The translations under genes and the position numbers were made by a program. Under the pieces are notes generated by a model. The model was given only the letters and a program-made list of their open reading frames with translations. It did no database searches and was not told the origin of the DNA. DNA of 34,091 nt from Dokdonella sp. (GTDB taxonomy: Bacteria; Pseudomonadota; Gammaproteobacteria; Xanthomonadales; Rhodanobacteraceae): the NCBI GenBank assembly GCA_019634795.1, contig JAHCAR010000026.1, positions 1 through 34,091 on the forward strand. Direction: 5' to 3'. Numbering within the stretch: position 1 is the first letter of the stretch; every line of letters begins with the position of its first letter. Below are positions 7,241 through 15,570 of this stretch, in pieces.

Positions 7241-9295
7241 ATGAATTGTGTCTCCGTTATCCGCATCGCCATGCTGGCCGCCAGTCTGCTCTTCGCCAAT
7301 GCCATGGCGCAGAGCCCGCAGTCCGCGGTGTCGGCGAATGCCGATGGCCGGCATACGCTGAACCTCAAGGATGCCGACATCCAGGCCCTGATCGCCACGG
7401 TCTCCGAGATCACCGGCAAGAACTTCATCCTCGGTCCGAACGTGCAGGGCAAGGTCACGGTCATTTCGGCCAAGCCGATGAAGCCGGACGAAATCTACGA
7501 CGTGTTCCTCTCGGTCCTGCGCGTGCACGGCTACGCCGCGATCGAGCAGGGCAGCATGATCAAGATCGTGCCCGAGGCGATGGCCCAGCAGGACGGTTCG
7601 GCGGCGCTCAATGGCGACCGCGAGCATTCCGCCGACGAGCTGATCACCCAGATCGTTCCGGTCAAGCATGTCTCGGCCAACGAACTGATCCAGATCCTGC
7701 GCCCGCTGATGCCGCAGGGCGGCCAGCTGATCGCGCATGCCTCGTCGAACTCGCTGGTCATTTCCGATCGTGCCGGCAACGTCACCCGGCTGGTCAACAT
7801 CATTCACCGCATCGATACCGTCTCCGACGCCGAAGTCGAGGTGATCCCGCTGGCCCATGCGAATGCCGCCGAGATGGCGCGCACGCTGACCTCGCTGGCC
7901 GAGGACAAGGCGGCCCAAGCGAACGCCGAGGCGCCGCGCGTGTTCGCCGATTCGCGGACAAACTCGATCCTGCTGGCCGGCGCCAAGAACGCGCGGCTCA
8001 AGCTGCGCGCGCTGATCGCGCATCTCGACACGCCGCTCGAAAACGGCGGCGATACCCAGGTCATCTACCTGCGTAACGCCAACGCCAAGGATCTCGTGCC
8101 GATCCTGCAGGGCGTGGCCGCGACCCTGACCGGCATCGCTCCGCCGACTGCGCTCAAGCCCGGTGAGGCGGCCGGACCGGCCAGTGCCTCGACCGCGACC
8201 ATCCAGGCCCACGAGCAGACCAATTCGCTGATCATCAGCGCGCCGCCGGCGGTTTTCCGTTCGCTGGCCTCGGTCGTGCGCCAGCTCGACGTGCGTCGCG
8301 CCCAGGTGCTGATCGAGGCGATCATCGCCGAGGTCGCCGACTCGACCGCGAGCGAGATCGGCGTGCAGTGGTTCACCGCGCCGCAGACCGAGGGCGACAC
8401 GATCGGCCAGGGCCTCATCGGCGGCACCAACTTTCCCGGCCCGAACGGCAACTCGAGCCTGACCGGACTGGCGACCAATCCGCTCGGCCTGTCCGGTCTC
8501 GGCGGCCTCTCGCTCGGCTATGTCGACGGTACGATCAAGATCCCGGGCACGGACAAGGAGATCCTCAACCTCGGCGCCCTCGTGCGCGCCCTGCGCGGCG
8601 ACGGCAAGACCAACATCCTGTCGACGCCCTCGATCCTGACCCTTGACAACCAGGAGGCCGAGATCAAGGTCGCTCAGGAAGTGCCGTTCCTGACCGGCTC
8701 GTACACGAATACCGCAAGCAGCGGCAGCAACGGTCAGGTTACCAACCCGTTCCAGACCATCGAGCGCAAGGACGTCGGCCTCGTCCTCAAGGTCACCCCA
8801 CACGTCAACGAAGGCGATGCGGTGCGCATGGAAATCCACCAGGAAGTCTCCTCGCTGGCACCGCCGGTCACCGGCGCGGTCGACCTGGTCACCAACAAGC
8901 GCGAACTCTCGACCAGTGTCCTCGTTTCCGACAATGCGCTGCTCGTGCTCGGCGGCCTGATCGACAGCAATGTCAGCGACAGCAACAGCAAGGTGCCGGG
9001 TCTGGGCAGCATTCCGATCATCGGCAACCTGTTCCGCTACCGCTCGAACAAGAACGAGAAGCGCGACCTGATGGTCTTCCTGCGCCCGCAGATCCTGCGC
9101 GACGCCGCCACCGAGGCCGCCGTCTCGAACGAGAAATACAACTACATGCGCACCGAGCAACTGCGTCTGCGCGAGGACTCCGCGCCGCTGACCCCGCGCA
9201 GCGAACGGCCGCTGCTGCCCGAGACGCATGATTTCCTGCGTGATCCCGCGCTCGGCGCGGCCACCGACAAGCCGGCAGGCCAAGGTCGGCGATGA
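7241..9295 (+). CDS. gspD: Type II secretion system secretin GspD
   Basis: GspD forms the outer-membrane channel through which folded exoproteins leave the cell. The 684-residue precursor begins with a signal peptide (MNCVSVIRIAMLAASLLFANAMAQS). The N0 domain follows (LNLKDADIQALIATVSEITGKNF, about residues 38-110), then N1-N3 repeats with the typical VIPLAHANAAEMARTL and VIYLRNANAKDLVPIL blocks (about 125-365). The secretin domain runs at about 370-625, including QVLIEAIIAEV, VPFLTGS and the signature VPGLGSIPIIGNLFRY. No lipidation Cys is present at the expected cleavage site. AAGAG precedes the ATG. The TGA overlaps the gspE ATG as ATGA (9292-9295), implying translational coupling. Confidence 0.96.
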   Translation: MNCVSVIRIAMLAASLLFANAMAQSPQSAVSANADGRHTLNLKDADIQALIATVSEITGKNFILGPNVQGKVTVISAKPMKPDEIYDVFLSVLRVHGYAAIEQGSMIKIVPEAMAQQDGSAALNGDREHSADELITQIVPVKHVSANELIQILRPLMPQGGQLIAHASSNSLVISDRAGNVTRLVNIIHRIDTVSDAEVEVIPLAHANAAEMARTLTSLAEDKAAQANAEAPRVFADSRTNSILLAGAKNARLKLRALIAHLDTPLENGGDTQVIYLRNANAKDLVPILQGVAATLTGIAPPTALKPGEAAGPASASTATIQAHEQTNSLIISAPPAVFRSLASVVRQLDVRRAQVLIEAIIAEVADSTASEIGVQWFTAPQTEGDTIGQGLIGGTNFPGPNGNSSLTGLATNPLGLSGLGGLSLGYVDGTIKIPGTDKEILNLGALVRALRGDGKTNILSTPSILTLDNQEAEIKVAQEVPFLTGSYTNTASSGSNGQVTNPFQTIERKDVGLVLKVTPHVNEGDAVRMEIHQEVSSLAPPVTGAVDLVTNKRELSTSVLVSDNALLVLGGLIDSNVSDSNSKVPGLGSIPIIGNLFRYRSNKNEKRDLMVFLRPQILRDAATEAAVSNEKYNYMRTEQLRLREDSAPLTPRSERPLLPETHDFLRDPALGAATDKPAGQGRR

Positions 9296-10785
9296 GCGAA
9301 CCGGCACGCGTCGAGAGCCGGCCGGCGCGGCCCGGATTCGGCTTCGCCCGGCGCCACGGCGCCACCCTGACCGCCTGGCATGCCGATTCGGCCGAGATCG
9401 CCTGTCGCCAGGGCGTGCGTCCCGAAGTGCTCGCCGAACTGCGCCGTCATCTCGGCGTCGAACTGCACCTGACGCCTTACGAGCCGGTGGCCTTCGAGCG
9501 CCTGCTGCGTGACCTCTACGAACAGGGCGACGACGCCCGCGCGATGGTCTCGGACCTCGACGAGCGCCTCGACCTCAAGACCCTGGCCGACGAGCTGCCG
9601 GAACCCGAGGATCTGCTCGAAAGCGAAGACGATGCGCCGATCATCCGCCTGATCAATGCGCTGCTGACCGAGGCGGTCAAGGAAGGCGCCTCGGACATCC
9701 ACGTCGAACCGTTCGAGAGCCGCCTCGTCGTGCGCTTCCGCATCGACGGCGTGCTGCGCGAAGTGCTGGCGCCACAGAAGGGCATCGCCAATGCCGTGGT
9801 CAGCCGCATCAAGGTCATGGCCAAGCTCGACATCGCCGAGAAGCGCCTGCCCCAGGACGGCCGCATCGGCCTGCGCATCGCCGGTCGCCCGGTCGACGTG
9901 CGCGTGTCGACGATACCGGCCGGCCACGGCGAGCGCGTCGTGCTGCGCCTGCTCGACAAGCAGGCCGGGCGACTCGACCTGGCCCAGCTCGGCATGGATA
10001 CCGATTCGCGGACCCGCCTCGAGTCGATGATCGCGCGCCCGCACGGCATCCTGCTGGTGACCGGCCCGACCGGCTCGGGCAAGACCACCACGCTCTACGG
10101 CGCGCTGCTCAAGCTCAACGATTCCTCGCGCAACATCATGACGGTCGAGGATCCGATCGAGTACTACATCGACGGCATCGGCCAGACCCAAGTCAATACG
10201 CGCGTGGACATGACCTTCGCGCGCGGACTGCGGGCGATCCTGCGCCAGGATCCGGACGTGGTCATGGTCGGCGAGATCCGCGATCTCGATACCGCCGAGA
10301 CCGCCGTGCAGGCCTCGCTGACCGGCCACTTCGTGTTGTCCACGCTGCACACCAACTCGGCGGTCGGCGCGGTCGCGCGCCTGCGCGACATGGGCGTCGA
10401 GCCGTTCCTGCTTTCCTCGAGCCTGGTCGGCGTGCTCGCCCAGCGTCTCGTGCGCGCACTCGATCCGGCCCTGCGCGAGCCGTACCAGGCCACGCCGGCC
10501 GAACTGGCGGCGTTCGGCCAGCCTGCCGATGCGATCGTCACCCTGTACCGCCCCCGCGCCGACGCCGGCAATCGCCATGCCGGCTACAAGGGCCGCACCG
10601 GCATCTACGAACTCGTGCCGATCGACGAGACCATGCGCCGCCTGATCCACGAAGGCGCCTCCGAGGCCGAACTCGAACGCCATGCCCGCAGTCGCGCGCC
10701 GAGCATCCTCGAGGACGGCTGGCGCAAGTGCGTGGCCGGCGTGACCACGACCGAGGAAGTGCTGCGCGTCACACGTGAGGAATGA
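9292..10785 (+). CDS. gspE: Type II secretion system ATPase GspE lacking the zinc tetracysteine motif
   Basis: GspE is the cytoplasmic hexameric ATPase that drives pseudopilus assembly. The 497-residue protein has a variable N-terminal domain (about 1-105) and an N2 PAS-like domain (SDIHVEPFESRLVVRFRIDG, near 134). The RecA-like core has Walker A GPTGSGKT (258-265), the Asp box, Walker B VVMVGEIRD (about 323-331) and the His box GHFVLSTLHTNS (345-356). The C-terminal zinc subdomain of most GspE proteins normally carries two CxxC pairs. Here that stretch (388-437, from AL-DPALREPY to GYKGRTGIYEL) has no cysteine, and the only two Cys in the protein are C38 and C480. Domain order still fits GspE rather than PilB. 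It is coupled to gspD, and no gspF follows. Confidence 0.94.
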   Translation: MSEPARVESRPARPGFGFARRHGATLTAWHADSAEIACRQGVRPEVLAELRRHLGVELHLTPYEPVAFERLLRDLYEQGDDARAMVSDLDERLDLKTLADELPEPEDLLESEDDAPIIRLINALLTEAVKEGASDIHVEPFESRLVVRFRIDGVLREVLAPQKGIANAVVSRIKVMAKLDIAEKRLPQDGRIGLRIAGRPVDVRVSTIPAGHGERVVLRLLDKQAGRLDLAQLGMDTDSRTRLESMIARPHGILLVTGPTGSGKTTTLYGALLKLNDSSRNIMTVEDPIEYYIDGIGQTQVNTRVDMTFARGLRAILRQDPDVVMVGEIRDLDTAETAVQASLTGHFVLSTLHTNSAVGAVARLRDMGVEPFLLSSSLVGVLAQRLVRALDPALREPYQATPAELAAFGQPADAIVTLYRPRADAGNRHAGYKGRTGIYELVPIDETMRRLIHEGASEAELERHARSRAPSILEDGWRKCVAGVTTTEEVLRVTREE

Positions 10786-11280
10786 CGCCTGCGTCAACCG
10801 TCGCCGGCGTATAGCCAGGTGTGCGGCGCTTGTCCGGTTGATGCGGCGCAGCAGCTGTCGCAGTTTGCTCGTCAGAGCCGCGAACTCATCGGTGAAGTCG
10901 CTATTTCCGTCTTTCTTTACCCGACCATCGTGGGCCTACAAATCGTCGAAGCGCTTCACAACAGCGACGCGGGTCAAATCGGCCCTCGCGCCGCCGCATT
11001 TTCGCCTCGAAACTCTCCCTGATTGGCCCTGACATACAGCCACCGAGAACCGTTCGTGCTGAGCGTAGCTTGCGCCAGCAAGCGAAGTCGAAGCACCGAC
11101 CAGGGCGACCCTTCGACTCCGGCCCTGCGGGCCTACGCTCAGGGCGAACGGTCATCGATTGGCTGAGCGTTGAGGCTAGTCAGGAAACTTTCTGCCGCCC
11201 AGACTCCCGATACCCCGGTGGTGCAGGAGCGGGTTCAGTCGCGATACGGTTTTGGAGACAACTCGGCTCGAACCGAACGA
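10786..11280. other. Intergenic region between gspE and the DUF937-like gene
   Basis: No coding sequence is convincing here. The short open frames lack family similarity and a ribosome site. The start holds a small TGACGC/GCGTCA palindrome overlapping the gspE stop, without a T run. The only other structured part is the palindromic repeat at about 11049-11153. gspF would be expected here in a full type II operon and is absent. Confidence 0.6.
11049..11153. repeat. Cloverleaf-forming palindromic intergenic repeat
   Basis: The ends CCGTTCGTGCTGAGCGTAG and CTACGCTCAGGGCGAACGG pair over 17 of 19 positions. Inside the closing stem lie three hairpins: CTTGC/GCAAG with a short loop, AGTCGAAG/CTTCGACT around a ~16-nt loop, and GGCCC/GGGCC with a TGC loop. 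The whole gives a four-arm layout. It looks like a dispersed palindromic repeat rather than a tRNA, since it has no T-loop consensus or acceptor end. Confidence 0.7.
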
Positions 11281-11943
11281 TCAATTTCGCTTGCCGAACG
11301 CGCCGAGCAATCCCGCGCCGGCCTGCAGCATTTCGCCCATGCTGACCTCGCCGTCGCCATCGGCATCGAGCACGCCGCTGAGCAGGCCGCCGACGCTGCC
11401 CTGCTGCAGGCGGTTGTTTTCCTGGCCGAGGATGCCGCTCAGGCCATTGGCATCGAGGCCCTGCTTGCGCGTCATGTTGCCGAGTGCCGCCATGACCAGC
11501 GGTGCGAGCATGGCCAGCAGTTGCGCGGCGCCCTGGTTGCCGAGTCCGCTGGTCTGGCCGAGCCCGCGCGCGGCCTGTTCGCGGCGGCCGCCGAAAATGT
11601 GACCGAGGATGGCGCCGCCGATGCCGGACCCGGCACTGTCGGCGTTGCCGCCGCCGAGCACCGAGCCGAGAACTTCGCCGATGCCGCCGCCGCTGCCACC
11701 ACCGAGCACCGAACCGAGCAGGCCGCCGATGTCGACGCCGGCGTGGTCGCGCTCAAGCGCGGAATGCAGGGCGCTGGCTCCTTGCGGGGAACTTGCGTTG
11801 CGCGCGAGACCGCCCATCAGCAGCGGCAAGGCCTGCTGCACGGCGTTGCTGGCCTGGGCCGGATCGACCCCGAGCTGGCTGGCAATCGATTCAATATGGG
11901 ATTGATCCAGTTGTTCAAAAACTCTTGAAGTCAGTTCGCTCAT
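11281..11943 (-). CDS. DUF937-like protein with a C-terminal EF-hand loop
   Basis: A 220-residue protein of unknown function. The N-terminus (SELTSRVFEQLDQSHIESIASQLGVDPAQASNAVQQALPLLMGGLARNA, split here as the first ~50 residues) has the helical pattern of DUF937 proteins, including the alternating LPLLMGGLARN helix. A Gly-rich middle (about 70-120) repeats GGLLGSVLGGG and IGEVLGSVLGGG. A second helical block, LLAMLAPLVMAALG, follows. Residues 193-204 (DADGDGEVSMGE) match a 12-residue EF-hand loop with D, D, D, E, S and E at the ligand positions, so calcium binding is likely. No signal peptide is seen. The ATG at 11943 gives MSELTSR. It stands alone between gspE and a divergent HPt gene. Confidence 0.7.
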   Translation of the reverse strand: MSELTSRVFEQLDQSHIESIASQLGVDPAQASNAVQQALPLLMGGLARNASSPQGASALHSALERDHAGVDIGGLLGSVLGGGSGGGIGEVLGSVLGGGNADSAGSGIGGAILGHIFGGRREQAARGLGQTSGLGNQGAAQLLAMLAPLVMAALGNMTRKQGLDANGLSGILGQENNRLQQGSVGGLLSGVLDADGDGEVSMGEMLQAGAGLLGAFGKRN

Positions 11944-12057
11944 CGCTTGATCCCTCCGGGTCGGAGTGCCAAGTTATCATGCTGCGGACGGCGCGCCATC
12001 GCCGCGGGGCAAGGATTCGTCAAACTTCGTTACGCGGGCTTGCATCGGTCGATTCTG

Positions 12058-12066
12058 CGCTAGTCT
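12058..12066 (+). promoter_or_regulatory. Putative -10 element (TAGTCT) for the HPt gene
   Basis: GCGCTAGTCT again shows the GCTAnnnT form, 37 bp before the ATG at 12103. CTTGCA at 12039-12044 is a poor -35 at a 16-bp spacing. Confidence 0.35.
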
Positions 12067-12102
12067 TGCGTCGATGTTTCGTGCCTTGGAGGAACAGCCG
12101 CA

Positions 12103-12477
12103 ATGAGCGAGGTCGACGGCCGACTTGCCGAGCTGGGCGCACGCTACCGGGCCTCCCTTCCGATCAAGCGCGCCAGTGTGGAGCTGGCCTGGCAGGCGCT
12201 GAATTCGGGAGCCCCGGATCCGGTCCGGCTCGACAGCCTGCAGCGCGTCGTGCATCGCATCGCCGGCTCGGCGGCTTCCTATGGCTACGACGAAATCGGC
12301 TCGCTGGCGGCGCGGGCCGACGAGGGGCTCGAATTGCTGCGTGAGCTCGGAGTCGCTGACGTCAAGGCAGCTTCGGTCGCCGCGGCCCTGTCCGAACTGG
12401 CGCCCGTTATCGAGCGCCTCATCGACGCGCTCGCCCAGGATTCCGGCCCGGCGCCGTCGGTGAGCCGGACCCACTAA
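12103..12477 (+). CDS. Stand-alone HPt (histidine phosphotransfer) domain protein
   Basis: A 124-residue protein made of one HPt domain. The motif VHRIAGSAASYGYDEIG puts the phospho-accepting His at residue 51, within the usual H-x-[LI]-[AK]-G-[SG] pattern. The surrounding helices, with ALNSGAPDPVRLDSLQRV before and LAARADEGLELL after, fit the four-helix bundle. It should shuttle phosphate between a hybrid kinase and a response regulator. Neither lies next to it, so its partners are elsewhere. GGAGG at 12088-12092 is 10 nt from the ATG. The arginase gene follows 127 bp downstream on the same strand, but its own leader suggests a separate unit. Confidence 0.8.
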   Translation: MSEVDGRLAELGARYRASLPIKRASVELAWQALNSGAPDPVRLDSLQRVVHRIAGSAASYGYDEIGSLAARADEGLELLRELGVADVKAASVAAALSELAPVIERLIDALAQDSGPAPSVSRTH

Positions 12478-12604
12478 AGTTGCGGGCGGCCCTGCGTTTC
12501 CACCGGTTTCGCACTGTCCTTGAGCGCTGATTGCCAGTTCCCTCAATTGGCCAGCGAGGATGCGGAGCGTTATCCTGCGCGCCCCGATCAAGGATATACA
12601 CACC

Positions 12605-13525
12605 ATGCAGCGCGACACCCAGGTTTCCCTTATTGGCGCACCCACGGACATCGGCGCCGGGCATCGCGGTGCCTCGATGGGTCCCGAGGCGCTGCGCGTG
12701 GCAGGTATCGGCCAGGCGCTGACCCAGCGCGGCATCAAGGTCGTCGATCGTGGCAACCTGAGCGGCCCGATGAATCCGTGGACCGGTCCATCCAATGGCT
12801 ACCGGCATCTCGCTCAAGTCGAGGCCTGGAATCGTTCGGTGATGGAGGCTGTCGCGGCCGAACTCGACCAGGGCCATCTGCCCGTGCTGCTCGGTGGCGA
12901 CCATTGCCTGGCCATCGGTTCGATCACCGCCGTCGCCCGGCACTGCAAGGCAAAGAACAAGCGGCTGCTGATTCTCTGGCTCGATGCGCACGCCGACTAC
13001 AACACGAGTTCGGTGACACCGTCGGGCAACATCCATGGCATGCCGGTGGCCTGCCTTTGCGGCCTCGGACCGCGTGAGCTGACCGAACTCGGCGGAAATG
13101 CGCCGGCGATCACCCCTGATTGCGTCCGCCAGATCGGCATCCGTTCGGTCGATACCGGCGAAAAGAAGCTGGTTCGCGACGCCGGCCTCGATATCTACGA
13201 CATGCGCTACATCGACGAGATCGGCATGAAGCGCGTGATGGAAGAGGCGCTCTCCGACATCGACGAGAACACCCACGTGCACGTGAGTTTCGATGTCGAC
13301 TTTCTCGACCCCGAGATCGCGCCAGGCGTCGGCACCACCATTCCGGGCGGACCGAACTACCGCGAGGCGCAGCTGTGCATGGAAATGATCGCCGACCGCG
13401 GCGGGCTCGGCTCGCTCGACATCATGGAGCTCAATCCGGCGTTCGACGACCATAACAAGACCGCCGTGCTGGCGGTCGATCTGGTTGAAAGCCTGTTCGG
13501 CAAGAGCACCCTGATGCGCGACTGA
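12605..13525 (+). CDS. rocF: Arginase
   Basis: Arginase hydrolyses L-arginine to ornithine and urea with a dinuclear manganese centre. The 306-residue protein shows the metal ligands of the ureohydrolase family in order: GGDH (H100), DAHAD (D127, H129, D131) and SFDVDFLDP (D230, D232). The NTSSVTPSGNIHGMP loop and ELNPAFDDHNKTA near the C-terminus match arginase rather than agmatinase. Length is typical. The ATG at 12605 is preferred because AAGGA lies 10 nt upstream and the protein then begins at the family core (TQVSLIGAPTDIGAGHRGASMGPEALR). An in-frame ATG at 12560 would add 15 unconserved residues. No urea or ornithine genes are adjacent. Confidence 0.93.
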   Translation: MQRDTQVSLIGAPTDIGAGHRGASMGPEALRVAGIGQALTQRGIKVVDRGNLSGPMNPWTGPSNGYRHLAQVEAWNRSVMEAVAAELDQGHLPVLLGGDHCLAIGSITAVARHCKAKNKRLLILWLDAHADYNTSSVTPSGNIHGMPVACLCGLGPRELTELGGNAPAITPDCVRQIGIRSVDTGEKKLVRDAGLDIYDMRYIDEIGMKRVMEEALSDIDENTHVHVSFDVDFLDPEIAPGVGTTIPGGPNYREAQLCMEMIADRGGLGSLDIMELNPAFDDHNKTAVLAVDLVESLFGKSTLMRD

Positions 13526-13983
13526 GTTCCGCGCCACGCGTTCTCACCGGGTCCGGATGCACGGGATTTTCCCTTGACGAGGTGCTTCGTCGGGATCCGG
13601 CCGCGCGTTGCTTGATTGTGACAACCATCGTAAGGGTCGATTCCCCGATTCGGGTCAAAGGCGTCCGATGCGGTGACGCCTCGCGCGCGCATGCGCGAAG
13701 CGCGGCGCGCTCCCCGCCCCAGCATGGCGCCAGGCGAACGGTCTGCTCCTGATGCCGGTTTCGCTCCTCGCGCGTGGCATGTTGCTTGCTAGTCATACGG
13801 GGACGAGTGCAGCGCCCTTGACCATCTCCGGCCCCAGCGCCGGCGACCACCGCAGTGCAGGCATAGCGGCTGCGGGCGGGATACATCTGCCGGAATCGGC
13901 AGGCGGATCTGGACGATAGCCAGGACAACCCGGATCGGGTTCGCCCTGGAGCACGCACGACGAACCTCGCACAGGCCACTCGC
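13526..13983. other. Intergenic region before the diguanylate cyclase gene
   Basis: There is no supported gene in this 458-bp gap. TGCTAGTCA (13787-13795) is a possible extended -10, giving a leader of about 180 nt. Small hairpins such as TGCCG/CGGCA near 13892 are present. I looked for a cyclic-di-GMP riboswitch because of the downstream GGDEF gene and saw no consensus for one. Confidence 0.5.
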
Positions 13984-15549
13984 ATGTTCGCTCGAAAGCA
14001 CAATGACCAGCCGCAACTGGCGAACCTGATGGAGCCGCCGGAGCGCAGCTCCCTGCTTGGACGATCGATGGTGATCTCCATACTGGCATTGATCGCGGTC
14101 GTTACGCTGGGCACCAACACCCACCTTTTCGCCCCGCCGCTGCTGGCCCTGCTGCTGACCGCCGCGGTCGCCGCGGTGCTCGTGTCGATGCGTCGGGCCA
14201 GCGCTGGCAATGGCAGGCGCAGCATCGCCGAGGGATTCGCCGACCGCGAGTGCGCCGAAGCCGGCGTCGTCGGAGAATCGCTGTTCGTCGCGACGCCGAT
14301 CCCGACCCTGCTCGTCGACTGCGAATTCCTCGAAATCGTCGCGGCGAATTCCGCGGTCGCCAATCTGTACGGTTTCGCCCAGCGCGATCTGCGCGGCTTG
14401 CGCATCTCGAAGTTGCAGCAGTCAACAACGGGTGATTCCCACAGCGACGATGCAGTGCCGGTTAGCGGCCTCGTTCGCCATCGTCGTGCCGACGGCAGTT
14501 CGCTCTGGGTCGAGCTGAACGTGCAGAAGATCAGCCATGCCGGGCGTGCCGTCTGGCTGATCGTCGTTGTCGATGTCACCGCGCGACTCCAGCTCGTGCG
14601 CGGGCTCGAAGAAAGCGAACGCCACTACCGGGAACTGATCGACCTGAGCCTCGGCATCGTGTTTACCCACGATCTGAATGGCATGCTGACCCTGGTCAAC
14701 CCGGCCTTCGCCCGCGCCCTAGATATTCCCGCCGAGGACATCATCGGCAAGAACCTGTCCGATTTCGTCGTGCCACGCCAACACGACGCGTTTTCGCAAT
14801 ACCTGCTCAATGTCGGGCGCAACGGCACCGACTCGGGCGCCGTACACATGCTCAGGCGCGACGGCGGCGAACTGGTCTGGGAGTTCCGCAACCAGATGCG
14901 GACCCTGGCTGACGGCAGCCGCGAAGTGCTTTGCTGCGCCATCGACATCAGCGAGCGCAGCCGCAACGAACACCGGCTGCTCGAAAAGAGCCGCAAGGAC
15001 CCGCTCACCGGTTGCTACAACCGTCGCCACCTCGCCGCGTTCCAGGCCGACGCCAGGCCCGGCGCGTGCTGGGCCAGCGTGGTCATCGACATCGACCACC
15101 TCAAGCGCTACAACGACACCTACGGGCACCGGGCAGGCGATCAGGCCATCGTTCGCGTGGCCCGCTTCCTCGAGCGCATCGTGCGCAAGGACGACTCCAT
15201 CGTTCGCCTCGGCGGCGACGAGTTCGTGATCCTGCTGCAGCAGTGTGACCAGGCCACGCTGGAGTCCTTTGCCGCACGCCTGCAGGGCGCGCTGGCGACC
15301 CAGGAAACCGTACCGTTTTCATACGGCCTCGCGATGCGCAAGAACGACGAGGACCTCGAACAGACCATTCATCGCGCCGACCGCCAGATGATCGAGCGCC
15401 GCGTGATCGAGCGCAGCAGCATTCGCCTCGACGTGCCACGCGAGCCACGTCGCCGCGAGGCACGTCGTTCGGTCATCCGCATCCATCCCGAAATCGGTGC
15501 GGTCGAACCCGCGCCAGCGACATCGGTTTCGCTCGAAGCCGAAGGCTGA
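13984..15549 (+). CDS. Membrane-bound PAS-PAS-GGDEF diguanylate cyclase
   Basis: The protein makes the second messenger cyclic di-GMP from two GTP. The 521 residues start with two membrane helices (about 29-44 and 51-69), then two PAS sensor domains (about 95-200 and 210-325, the second ending REVLCCAIDISER). The cyclase domain begins DPLTGCYNRRHL at 339. The catalytic motif is an intact GGDEF at 410-414. RKDD at 401-404 lies exactly five residues before it, the RxxD inhibitory I-site, so product inhibition is expected. No EAL domain is present. A basic tail follows (about 460-521). The ATG at 13984 has a weak ribosome site; M16 is an alternative. It converges on the metallopeptidase gene with only 21 bp between stops. 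Confidence 0.9.
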   Translation: MFARKHNDQPQLANLMEPPERSSLLGRSMVISILALIAVVTLGTNTHLFAPPLLALLLTAAVAAVLVSMRRASAGNGRRSIAEGFADRECAEAGVVGESLFVATPIPTLLVDCEFLEIVAANSAVANLYGFAQRDLRGLRISKLQQSTTGDSHSDDAVPVSGLVRHRRADGSSLWVELNVQKISHAGRAVWLIVVVDVTARLQLVRGLEESERHYRELIDLSLGIVFTHDLNGMLTLVNPAFARALDIPAEDIIGKNLSDFVVPRQHDAFSQYLLNVGRNGTDSGAVHMLRRDGGELVWEFRNQMRTLADGSREVLCCAIDISERSRNEHRLLEKSRKDPLTGCYNRRHLAAFQADARPGACWASVVIDIDHLKRYNDTYGHRAGDQAIVRVARFLERIVRKDDSIVRLGGDEFVILLQQCDQATLESFAARLQGALATQETVPFSYGLAMRKNDEDLEQTIHRADRQMIERRVIERSSIRLDVPREPRRREARRSVIRIHPEIGAVEPAPATSVSLEAEG

Positions 15550-15570
15550 GGCGAAGTCGAAACGGCGCGG

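Noticed and set aside
7043-9307. 754-codon minus-strand open frame opposite gspD
   Set aside because: Shadow of gspD; the product is a compositional mix of Arg, Asp, Gly and His without motifs.
11049-11153. tRNA gene, because of the cloverleaf shape
   Set aside because: No T-loop or D-loop consensus and no acceptor/CCA end; the arms are far longer than in tRNA.
13526-13983. Cyclic-di-GMP riboswitch before the GGDEF gene
   Set aside because: No conserved riboswitch core was recognised; only short unrelated hairpins are seen.
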